Notes under the pieces: model-generated
The model's database searches: none
Seen by the model: only the letters and a program-made list of their open reading frames with translations
What the model was told of the DNA's origin: nothing
Translations under genes and position numbers: made by a program
NCBI GenBank assembly: GCA_004295885.1
Contig: SEDG01000204.1
Coordinates: 1-7,790, forward strand
Direction of reading: 5' to 3'
Length of the DNA: 7,790 nucleotides
Source: Pedobacter sp.
GTDB lineage: Bacteria; Bacteroidota; Bacteroidia; Sphingobacteriales; Sphingobacteriaceae
Shown here: piece by piece, positions 1 through 5,564 of the stretch
Layout of the letters: every line of letters begins with the position of its first letter
Numbering within the stretch: the stretch's first letter is position 1

Positions 1-861
1 TATGAAGAATTTTTTGGACATTATAATCAAGGAAAAAACGGAACTGAAATTTCAAATATTTTACTTTCTCAATTAAATGAAAGTTTAAAAGATAAAGAAG
101 AGCATAACAATATATTATTCGCACTTGCTTTTGCTCAATGGGAAATTTCTGACATAGATAAAGAGCTTTTTCAAAACGTTCAGAAAATAATTGAAAGTGA
201 AGATGACCTAAACTTATGGAAAGAACTTGGTGTAGACGAAATAATGTTAAAGTCAAGACAAAGAGAATTGAATAAATTCCTTAAGAAAATAAGTATACCA
301 AAAGCAAAACCCAAAACAAGACAGAAACCGCTAGTTGTTGTTAAAAGTGAGCTTGTAAACGGAAATTGCTTAACATTTAAATTTCCTGACAATACTTATG
401 GAGGACTTGCAATTATTGGCTGTGAATTTTACGAAAATTATGGAAATATAAAGGTTGCTTTTACCAAAATAAGACAAGCAACATTGCCAACCTTTGAGGA
501 TTTCAAAGAGACAACATTTTTAGATTGTAGTTGGTATGATGATGAAGATAGAATTACAAAAGCAAAATTTAAAGTTGCAGGAATTAGTTGCTTTAATTTC
601 GAGTATAAGAAAAAAACAGAACGACTGCCTTTCTTTAATTTCATTCAAGAGAATTTCAAAATAATCGGAACCTTACCAAAATTTGAAAAAGGTTATCATT
701 CTACAAGATTTGCAGATATAAACTTTTCAGACAAAAAAAGAGCAACAATTGATGGTTGGAATGGAGATTTATCAAAGTATCTTGACTATTTATTCAATGA
801 ACCAAATCAAAAAAAAGACAAAGTAAAACTTAAAGATTTTTCGACATTGACGAAGAAATAA
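1..861 (+). CDS. Imm26/DUF4259-like hypothetical protein, 5' end outside window
   Basis: The frame is open from the first base, so the gene begins upstream; the in-frame ATG at 244 is internal, not the start. 286 residues are visible. The first ~95 (containing YEEFFGHYNQG, FALAFAQWE and LWKELG) look helical and resemble, from memory, Bacteroidota proteins that begin MGTWG and contain a DUF4259-type domain. A basic linker follows (KAKPKTRQKP, about residues 101-110). Then comes a beta-rich part opening with GNCLTFKFPDNTYGG, which resembles the start of Imm26-type immunity domains. No signal peptide or membrane segment is seen in the visible part. The stop lies only 7 nt before the core of the first attC-like repeat, as expected for a cassette gene. 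A role as an antitoxin or immunity protein is inference only; family assignment is moderate to low and would need a profile search. Confidence 0.75.
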   Translation, partial: YEEFFGHYNQGKNGTEISNILLSQLNESLKDKEEHNNILFALAFAQWEISDIDKELFQNVQKIIESEDDLNLWKELGVDEIMLKSRQRELNKFLKKISIPKAKPKTRQKPLVVVKSELVNGNCLTFKFPDNTYGGLAIIGCEFYENYGNIKVAFTKIRQATLPTFEDFKETTFLDCSWYDDEDRITKAKFKVAGISCFNFEYKKKTERLPFFNFIQENFKIIGTLPKFEKGYHSTRFADINFSDKKRATIDGWNGDLSKYLDYLFNEPNQKKDKVKLKDFSTLTKK

Positions 862-931
862 AAACTGCCCATATCAAGGGTTTACCTTCGGTGAGGGCTT
901 CGCCGTTTGCGTCAGGCGGGCTGATTGCAAC

Positions 932-947
932 CCCGATAGCTATCGGG
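932..947. repeat. Palindrome CCCGATAGCTATCGGG
   Basis: Perfect 16-bp palindrome in the central (loop) part of attC-like copy 1. Compared with copy 3, which reads directly from GATTGCAA into a TCAACGGTAG-type segment, this palindrome appears to be an insertion. The 14-bp core CCGATAGCTATCGG occurs three times in this window, only inside these elements. From memory, similar GATAGCTATC palindromes are frequent in Bacteroidota intergenic DNA. Confidence 0.85.
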
Positions 948-964
948 TCAACAGTAGTTTTTCA

Positions 965-980
965 TCCGATAGCTATCGGA
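965..980. repeat. Palindrome TCCGATAGCTATCGGA
   Basis: Second perfect 16-bp palindrome in copy 1, differing from the first only in the outermost base pair. It sits exactly where copy 3 reads TTTTTCAATTGAAC without interruption, so it too looks inserted. The 17 bp between the two palindromes correspond to TTCAACGGTAGTTTTTCA of copy 3. Confidence 0.85.
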
Positions 981-1091
981 TTGAACCTTAGTAATAATAA
1001 CAACTTTTGTGCTTCATTTTCCCGCCCGAAAGCAAAGCCGAGAACCGTTAGCGTTAATTGTGACACCGAACAGCAAACATAAAATTTAACT

Positions 1092-1634
1092 ATGGAATTT
1101 ACTGACCTATTAAAACTAATATACAAAAACGACATTGTAAGTTTAGAGAACTTAAAATTAGATGGTGTTGATTTTTGTAGAACTGACAAATACGACAATA
1201 ATAACTTGCTAATTGCATATGCAGGCTATGGCTTTGAAAGCAAATATCAGCCAGATGAGATAATTGATTTCCTGCTAAATTGTGGAATAGATATTAATCA
1301 GAAACGAAATAAACGTGGAAAGGAACTTTCAGCACTTCACAAGGCTGTTGCAATGAAAAATTATAAAATAGTTGAACATCTGTTGAAAAGAGAAGCCCAT
1401 ATTAACATTCAGGAAATAAATGGAAACACACCCTTATGGATGGCAGTAATGAATTATCGTGGCGAAGAGATACAATTGAAAATCATTAATTTGCTGCTAA
1501 TGAATAATGCTTCATTTGACATTAAAAATCATCACGATAGTTCTGCTCGTGATGTGATAAATACAATTGGCGCCGGAATAGATGCCGGACATAATAAAAA
1601 GGAATGGGATTTAAGGCATCTATTGACAGAATAA
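1092..1634 (+). CDS. Ankyrin-repeat protein (cassette gene)
   Basis: 180-aa protein with no signal peptide or membrane segment, so probably cytoplasmic. Ankyrin repeats are readable at about residues 37-71 (ending FLLNCGIDIN), 78-110 (SALHKAV...IVEHLLKREAHINIQ) and 111-147 (GNTPLWMAV...INLLLMNNASFDIKN). N- and C-terminal capping segments flank them, and no catalytic domain is present. Ankyrin repeats are protein-binding scaffolds; in bacteria, small ankyrin proteins often serve as partners or inhibitors of other proteins, but no target can be named here. The ATG at 1092 follows an A-rich leader and lies 45 nt after the GTT core of copy 1. The stop lies 8 nt before the core of copy 2, so the gene exactly fills one putative cassette (1048-1762, 715 bp). 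Confidence 0.9.
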   Translation: MEFTDLLKLIYKNDIVSLENLKLDGVDFCRTDKYDNNNLLIAYAGYGFESKYQPDEIIDFLLNCGIDINQKRNKRGKELSALHKAVAMKNYKIVEHLLKREAHINIQEINGNTPLWMAVMNYRGEEIQLKIINLLLMNNASFDIKNHHDSSARDVINTIGAGIDAGHNKKEWDLRHLLTE

Positions 1635-1641
1635 TAACTAC

Positions 1642-1769
1642 CGCTAACAGGGGTTTGCGTCAGGCGGGCTGATTGCAATCCCGATAGCTATCGGATTGAA
1701 CCTTAGTAATAATAACAACTTTTGTGCTTCATTTTCCCGCCCGAAAGCAAAGCACTAGAACGTTATGGG
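1642..1769 (+). repeat. attC-like element, copy 2
   Basis: 5' core CGCTAACAGGGG at 1642-1653; 3' core AACGTTATGGG at 1759-1769. Inner arms TTTGCGTCAGGCGGG (1654-1668) and CCCGCCCGAAAGCAAA (1736-1751) pair with TTTGC/GCAAA and GCGGG/CCCGC, separated by a bulge. The central part holds one palindrome (1681-1694). At about 128 bp it falls in the length range of known attC sites such as the Vibrio VCR. The 5' core is the reverse complement of the 3' core of copy 1 (GTTAGCG) over seven bases. That is the relation expected between the two ends of one circularisable cassette. Confidence 0.62.
1681..1694. repeat. Palindrome CCGATAGCTATCGG, hybrid copy
   Basis: 14-bp perfect palindrome in copy 2. Its left flank (CCC) matches the first palindrome of copy 1 and its right flank (GGATTGAACC) matches the second. 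The segment lying between the two palindromes in copy 1 is absent. This is what a deletion by slippage or recombination between the two palindromes of a copy-1-like ancestor would leave. Confidence 0.8.
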
Positions 1770-1799
1770 CAATACAACCAAAAATTAACGAAGAAAAAT

Positions 1800-2441
1800 A
1801 TGGGAACAATTAAAAACGGCTTTTGGAAACTAAGTTTTATATTAAGTCCGAATGAATTTAGAGATTTTGTAAAATATTGTAAAGAATTAGAAATCGAATT
1901 TAACGATCAAAGAGGCGAAGATATACAAGTAGAATACACAAAATTTTACAACTCACTAACATCAGACAAAAACCCTAAAAGCTATTTGAAACAAGGTAAT
2001 ATTTCTTATATTACTATAAGCAGTTTTGTTTGTAGTTTGAATGTTAAAAACACAATAGGTTTTATAATAAATCCTGCAAATATGGTTCATTGGACACATT
2101 ACAGAGAAGCTGTACGAATTCAGGGTTGGGCTGTACAAATTACATTACAAAAAGGTGTAAGTGTAGACAAAGAAGATGAAAAAGGAAAACATTTTATATA
2201 CGAAGACATACAATTACATTCACCAAAATCATATCCCTTATATCTTCAAATAATTTCCTATATAAAAAGCATAACAAAACCTTTAAGATTTAAAGCCCAT
2301 AATATTGATGACATAGAAGAAATAAAACCACCAGTAAGAATAAGCGAACAAGTTGCAATAGATTTAGCAAATAGTTGGATTTTCAAAAATTATGAATTTG
2401 AAATGATAAGCTATCAAAAAAATGAACGTAAAATTTTCTAA
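1800..2441 (+). CDS. Unrecognised 213-aa protein (cassette gene)
   Basis: I do not recognise this family. The ATG at 1800 (MGTIKNGFWKLSF) is chosen over an in-frame ATG at 1722. The extra 26 codons of the longer version would translate the conserved repeat, and the A-rich leader AACGAAGAAAAAT directly precedes 1800. The chosen start lies 38 nt after the GTT core of copy 2, matching the spacing of the neighbours. The protein is rich in Lys, Ile and Tyr. It has no signal peptide or transmembrane segment, and the only distinctive patch is NPANMVHWTHYREAVRIQGW in the middle. The stop is 18 nt before the core of copy 3; the putative cassette spans 1763-2582 (820 bp). Its small size, low GC and lack of known homologues are typical of cassette cargo. 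Confidence 0.82.
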   Translation: MGTIKNGFWKLSFILSPNEFRDFVKYCKELEIEFNDQRGEDIQVEYTKFYNSLTSDKNPKSYLKQGNISYITISSFVCSLNVKNTIGFIINPANMVHWTHYREAVRIQGWAVQITLQKGVSVDKEDEKGKHFIYEDIQLHSPKSYPLYLQIISYIKSITKPLRFKAHNIDDIEEIKPPVRISEQVAIDLANSWIFKNYEFEMISYQKNERKIF

Positions 2442-2458
2442 ATAATACAAATGTACTG

Positions 2459-2590
2459 TTCATAACAAGGTTTTTGCACTAATCGGGCTGATTGCAAAAT
2501 TCAACGGTAGTTTTTCAATTGAACTTTTGTAATAAATTCGGCTTTGTGCTTCTATTGCAGCCACAATGCAAATTCTTAAACGTTGTTCAT
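2459..2590 (+). repeat. attC-like element, copy 3 (diverged, without palindromes)
   Basis: 5' core TTCATAACAAGG at 2459-2470; 3' core AAACGTTGTTCAT at 2578-2590. Inner pairing is TTTGCA (2473-2478) with TGCAAA (2567-2572). GGCT plus GCAA (2486-2497) pairs with TTGCAGCC (2555-2562), leaving four unpaired bases on the left arm, like the extrahelical bases of attC. Sequence shared with copies 1 and 2 includes CGGGCTGATTGCAA, ATTGAAC, GTAATAA and TTTGTGCTTC. The rest has diverged while the fold is kept, which argues for selection on structure. The 5' core is complementary to the 3' core of copy 2 (GTTATG, eight of ten positions). Confidence 0.6.
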
Positions 2591-2623
2591 AATTTTCAAC
2601 AACAATCAAACATAACAGAAAAA

Positions 2624-3970
2624 ATGAGATTACTATTTTTTGGACTTTTAATATTACTTACCACAAATTCCTTTGCACAAGGCAATGGACAGTTTGTAAA
2701 AGAACATCAATCCAATTGCAAAATATGGTTAGATGAACCAACACCCACAGACAGCCTGATTTGGAATGGCAGATGCAAAAATAATTTTGCATCTGGGGCT
2801 GGCTTTTTGCAATGGTTTCAAAATAATAAATTGGCAGCTACCTACAAAGGTGAAATGAAGCAAGGCAAGTTTGACGGGAAAGGAAAATTTGAAATTATTG
2901 GGTATGCCAGTTTTGAAGGCACTTTTATCAACGGATCTTTAAACGGAAAAGGTGCAGCTTATTTCAACAATGGAGGTAAAACCATTGGCAATTTTGTAAA
3001 TGGCGATTTCTTAAATCTGGATGATAAATATTTGCCTTTACTGAAGAAACAAACTGTAGCCCTTAAAAATACGGCTGAGACTTATGGCAACATCGGCAAA
3101 GATGATAACCTTTTTTATTATGCACTCGTTCCTAAAAACCCAGTACGGGCAGTTTTAGTTCTATTTCCATCAACAGGCGAAACGGTAGAAAATGTAATAA
3201 GCTGCAATAAATTTTTGATGCAACAAGCATACGATAAAAATATTTTATCCATAGTTGTAAGCGCAAACTACAACAACACATTAGATACGGATACAACAGC
3301 AAAACGTTTTTTTGATACCGTTTTTGAAGATGTTGTCATAAAATATAGAGCGCCAAAAGATAAATTCATTTTAAATGGGCTTTCACTTGGAGGGATGAAT
3401 GCACTGCAATACACAGAAATGTCCCGTAATATAAAATACACAACCTACTTAAAACCATTGGCAGTGATTGGCGTAGACCCACCGGTAGATCTAATAGATT
3501 TATACAACGGCGCAAAAAATGCAATCGTTAAGTATGAAAAAGAAGGGGATAAATTATCGGCAAGTAAAAAAATAGCATTGCAAGAAGACCATTTTCTGGT
3601 CAATGAATTTAAAAAACAATATGGCGGTTCGCCAGAAGAGTTTCCTGAAAAATATGTGGAAGGTTCGATGTTTACAAGAAGCAGAGACGATGGCGGTAAC
3701 GCAAAATATTTGATGACTGTTCCTGTTAGATTATACTGCGACCCGGATATAGTTTGGCAACTCAAAAACAAAGGCAGGACCTATTATGATTTGAATGCGG
3801 CCAATCTTTCGGCGATGACAAATTTTTTAATGCAAAGTGGAAATAAAAAAGCAGAATTTATTCCCGCCATTGGCAAGGGTTTTCGGGTTGACGGCACCAG
3901 ACATCCGCATTCCTGGTCAATTGTAGAACCTACGGATTGTATCAAATGGATCTTGGATATGGCGAAGTAA
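2624..3970 (+). CDS. Secreted MORN-repeat / alpha-beta hydrolase protein
   Basis: 448 aa from the ATG at 2624. An in-frame ATG at 2492 exists, but its 44 extra codons read through repeat copy 3 and would hide a good signal peptide. Residues 1-18 (MRLLFFGLLILLTTNSFA, then QG) form a typical Sec signal, so the protein is exported. Residues ~45-140 carry MORN-like repeats (YKGEMKQGKFDGKGKF, FEGTFINGSLNGKGAAYF). From ~165 on there is an alpha/beta-hydrolase fold: strand AVLVLFP, nucleophile elbow GLSLGG with Ser254, candidate acids Asp373/Asp375 (YCDPDI) and candidate histidines His427/His429 (RHPHSW). Likely a serine esterase or peptidase-like enzyme; the substrate is unknown. The start lies 42 nt after the GTT core of copy 3, so it may be a fourth cassette. 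No matching attC-like element follows it. Confidence 0.85.
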   Translation: MRLLFFGLLILLTTNSFAQGNGQFVKEHQSNCKIWLDEPTPTDSLIWNGRCKNNFASGAGFLQWFQNNKLAATYKGEMKQGKFDGKGKFEIIGYASFEGTFINGSLNGKGAAYFNNGGKTIGNFVNGDFLNLDDKYLPLLKKQTVALKNTAETYGNIGKDDNLFYYALVPKNPVRAVLVLFPSTGETVENVISCNKFLMQQAYDKNILSIVVSANYNNTLDTDTTAKRFFDTVFEDVVIKYRAPKDKFILNGLSLGGMNALQYTEMSRNIKYTTYLKPLAVIGVDPPVDLIDLYNGAKNAIVKYEKEGDKLSASKKIALQEDHFLVNEFKKQYGGSPEEFPEKYVEGSMFTRSRDDGGNAKYLMTVPVRLYCDPDIVWQLKNKGRTYYDLNAANLSAMTNFLMQSGNKKAEFIPAIGKGFRVDGTRHPHSWSIVEPTDCIKWILDMAK

Positions 3971-4017
3971 GCGTTAACAATGTCGATTTTATACTAGGCA
4001 GAAGTTTTTCCTTATAC

Positions 4018-4025
4018 TACTTTTG
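4018..4025 (+). promoter_or_regulatory. Putative -7 box TACTTTTG
   Basis: Exact match to the Bacteroidota -7 consensus TAnnTTTG, 15 nt before the ATG of the next gene. No convincing TTG -33 element is seen at the usual spacing. It overlaps the TTG that would be the alternative start codon at 4023, which favours the later ATG. Confidence 0.4.
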
Positions 4026-4040
4026 AATGAATTTAAAGGT

Positions 4041-4529
4041 ATGAACCCCATCGTTAAATATTTGGCCGTTGCAATACTCCTAGTGGCTGTAGTTGGCATT
4101 TCAATAAAAAGAACCATCAGTCAATCAACGGCACTACCAAAACGAGGTTGTTTTGTTCATCATATTCGAATAGATACTACCCAAAAAAGCATTCTATTTC
4201 CAAAGTTAGCGGGTCACTTGTTGAGCTATACCAGGGACGGAAAAGCATTACTGACAACCATAACTTATAACTTTACTCGACCCATCCCGATGAAGGAATG
4301 GCTGGCATTGAAACAAAAACCAAACAAATCAATCGCCATTCAATCTACCTTGATAGAAACGAGAGGAACGGTTAAAGCGAATGTTGATACTTTGTTTTTT
4401 AAAAGTAACAAAACAGGCTTTTTTGATAAAGTATTTTTGATGGAACGTGTTAAGGGAAGTATTATTAAACTTAAGGATTTAAAGACAAATGATGATTATG
4501 TTATTGGCACCTGTGACCCCAATCTGTAA
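4041..4529 (+). CDS. Small membrane-anchored or exported protein, unknown function
   Basis: 162 aa from ATG 4041 (MNPIVKYLAVAILLVAVVG). A TTG six codons upstream (4023) could also open the frame, but it lies inside a promoter-like box and adds only MNEFKG. Residues 4-23 form one hydrophobic segment followed by KRT, giving either a signal anchor or an uncleaved signal. The remaining ~135 residues (for example TYNFTRPIPMKEWLALKQ and a closing YVIGTCDPNL) are probably periplasmic and beta-rich; two cysteines (in KRGCF and GTCDP) could form a disulphide. I do not recognise the family. It stands alone, 70 nt after the hydrolase gene, and marks the end of the accessory block. Confidence 0.75.
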   Translation: MNPIVKYLAVAILLVAVVGISIKRTISQSTALPKRGCFVHHIRIDTTQKSILFPKLAGHLLSYTRDGKALLTTITYNFTRPIPMKEWLALKQKPNKSIAIQSTLIETRGTVKANVDTLFFKSNKTGFFDKVFLMERVKGSIIKLKDLKTNDDYVIGTCDPNL

Positions 4530-4910
4530 AGGACATTAATTATGGGATATTTTTTAGAGGCCTTTATTTGCCTGCAAAGTAATACAACATCACTAAAGCA
4601 ATATTTATGACAAAGCCATTTCAATTAATCTTGAACAGGGATTTTGCTTAACTCGTAATTATTATAAATCATGCTAATGTAATTGCTTAATCTAATTGAG
4701 CATCTTAATATTTTGGTTAACTAAATTTTGAGAACATCGAACCAACAATCCAAAGAAAAAAAATTTAAACTACTGATTTATAATTATTTATAGTTAAATT
4801 TCAAAATTCAGTGAGCTTTTGCACCGTGAGGGTACCCATATGGTGCTCGAACCAAAAATCGGTCTTTATCGTCTTTATTCAACGATTTGAAAATCCCCTA
4901 AAAACAAAAA
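4530..4910. other. Gene-free AT-rich stretch
   Basis: About 380 bp with no credible ORF (the longest ATG frames are under 20 codons), no tRNA and no strong hairpin other than the terminator that follows. The segment around 4829-4850 contains a small GGTACC-centred palindrome. Long intergenic DNA between accessory genes and a tRNA gene can be the residue of decayed mobile DNA, but nothing in the sequence proves that. Confidence 0.5.
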
Positions 4911-4936
4911 AGCCCTTTAAGATATCTTAAAGGGCT
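4911..4936 (-). terminator. Rho-independent terminator of tRNA-His
   Basis: Perfect inverted repeat AGCCCTTTAA-GATATC-TTAAAGGGCT. On the minus strand it is followed by TTTTTTGTTTTT, giving the U-tract. It starts five nucleotides past the 3' end of the tRNA-His gene and so ends that transcript. Confidence 0.85.
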
Positions 4937-4940
4937 CACG

Positions 4941-5015
4941 GGTGGCTGATGGGGCTCGAACCCACGACCCTCGGCACCACAAACCAATACTCTAACCAAC
5001 TGAGCTACAACCACC
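4941..5015 (-). tRNA. tRNA-His (anticodon GUG)
   Basis: Read on the minus strand: G-1, acceptor GTGGTTG pairing with CAGCCAC (one G-U), D-arm GCTC...GAGT, anticodon loop TTGTGGT with anticodon GTG, T-arm GTGGG-TTCGAGC-CCCAT and discriminator C73. The extra G-1 opposite C73 is the identity element of histidine tRNA and confirms the assignment. The CCA end is not encoded (CG follows), so it must be added by the tRNA nucleotidyltransferase. The gene stands alone with its own promoter box and terminator. The plus-strand reading frame of rnhA runs antisense through it from an ATG at 4949. Confidence 0.95.
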
Positions 5016-5026
5016 GTGTTTTTTCA

Positions 5027-5491
5027 GAGCAACAAAAGTACGACGACGGTGCAGCAAGCGGAAACCCTGGCCCGGGTGGTTACGGCGTGATTTTACGTTC
5101 CGGAGTACATTACAAGGAGTTAAGCGGTGGCTTTAGGATGACCACCAATAACAGAATGGAACTGTTGGCTGTAATTGAAGGGTTAAAGTCTATCAAAAAA
5201 CCTGGACAGCAAGTTACCGTCTACTCAGATTCTAAATACGTGGTAGATTCTGTAGAAAAAGGCTGGGTGTTTGGCTGGGTTAAAAAAGCTTTTAAAGATA
5301 AAAAGAACAAAGATCTTTGGATCCAATACCTTAATTTACATAAACTACACCAAGTTAAATTCATCTGGATAAAAGGCCATAATGAACATCCTGAAAATGA
5401 AAGGTGCGACAGGCTAGCCGTAGCAGCTTCTCAAAACAAAGCTGCCCTAGCTGTTGATGCTTTTTTTGAAGCAGAGCGCCAAAACGCTTAA
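5027..5491 (+). pseudogene. rnhA: Ribonuclease HI, native 5' end missing
   Basis: RNase HI cleaves the RNA strand of RNA-DNA hybrids (primers, R-loops) in the cytoplasm. From DDGAASGNPGPGGYG onward the protein is complete and shows all active-site residues: Asp in DDG (E. coli Asp10), Glu in NRMELLA (Glu48), Asp in YSDSKYVV (Asp70), His in KGHN (His124) and Asp in RCDRLA (Asp134), with near-normal spacing. The usual opening M-I-x-I-Y-T before DG is replaced by FSEQQKYD, encoded by the upstream flank of tRNA-His. No in-frame ATG, GTG or TTG lies between the tRNA and DDG. The only upstream ATG is at 4949, antisense inside the tRNA gene, giving 25-30 unrelated residues; the next internal ATG loses Asp10. 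The start given here is nominal. It could be a pseudogene, a long-leader functional gene, or an assembly join. Confidence 0.7.
5033..5040 (-). promoter_or_regulatory. -7 box TACTTTTG of tRNA-His
   Basis: Exact TAnnTTTG match on the minus strand, 17 nt before the 5' end of tRNA-His. The expected -33 TTG would fall in the rnhA coding sequence, and nothing there fits well at the normal spacing. That agrees with a sequence breakpoint just upstream of the box. Confidence 0.6.
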
Positions 5492-5511
5492 AATTTGAAA
5501 CGTTTATAATA

Positions 5512-5547
5512 AAAAAGCCCTAAACCATTAATGATTTAGGGCTTTTT
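5512..5547. terminator. Bidirectional rho-independent terminator
   Basis: Stem AAAAAGCCCTAAA (5512-5524) pairs perfectly with TTTAGGGCTTTTT (5535-5547) around a 10-nt loop that can itself pair further (CAT/ATG). A U-tract is present on both strands. It lies between the convergent rnhA and the next minus-strand gene and serves both. Confidence 0.9.
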
Positions 5548-5564
5548 GTTTATATATTAAACTT

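Larger units (their letters stand above)
868..1053 (+). repeat. attC-like element, copy 1 (enlarged by two palindromes)
   Basis: Imperfect inverted-repeat element between two co-directional genes. The 5' core is CCCATATCAAGG at 868-879, a degenerate form of the TAACAAGG seen in copy 3. The 3' core is AACCGTTAGCG at 1043-1053. The inner arms GTTTGCGTCAGGCGGG (905-920) and CCCGCCCGAAAGCAAAG (1021-1037) are near-complementary. A 73-bp stretch (966-1038) is identical to 1681-1753 in copy 2, and 905-930 is identical to 1653-1678. It is longer than the other copies because of two inserted 16-bp palindromes and an extra segment at about 883-904. The layout is that of an integron attC (R''-L''-loop-L'-R'), but recombination activity is inferred. 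Confidence 0.6.

Noticed and set aside
891..1082. Plus-strand ORF of 63 aa containing FHPIAIG and TPIAIG
   Set aside because: It translates the palindromes and arms of repeat copy 1; the protein repetition is a by-product of CCGATAGCTATCGG, with no start context and no homology.
962..1198. Minus-strand ORF of 78 aa
   Set aside because: Lies antisense to repeat copy 1 and the start of the ankyrin gene; no family features.
862..2590. CRISPR array
   Set aside because: The repeats are over 100 bp, structured, about 700-800 bp apart and separated by protein genes rather than short spacers.
862..2590. Insertion sequence or MITE ends
   Set aside because: No transposase, no terminal inverted repeats with target duplications were found, and the core match across each gene fits cassettes better; dispersal in trans cannot be fully excluded.
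3445..3771. Minus-strand ORF of 108 aa
   Set aside because: Shadow of the hydrolase gene on the opposite strand; no recognisable domain or translation signal.
3971..3990. GCGTTAACAATG as a fourth attC core closing the hydrolase cassette
   Set aside because: It has AAC followed by AA, but expected complementarity to GTTGTTCA is poor and no inverted-repeat arms follow.
4829..4860. Minus-strand GGTTCGAGCACC as a tRNA T-arm fragment or att site left by an integrated element at tRNA-His
   Set aside because: T-stem pairing fails at the base next to the loop, and there is no longer match to the tRNA-His 3' end, so an att duplication is not supported.
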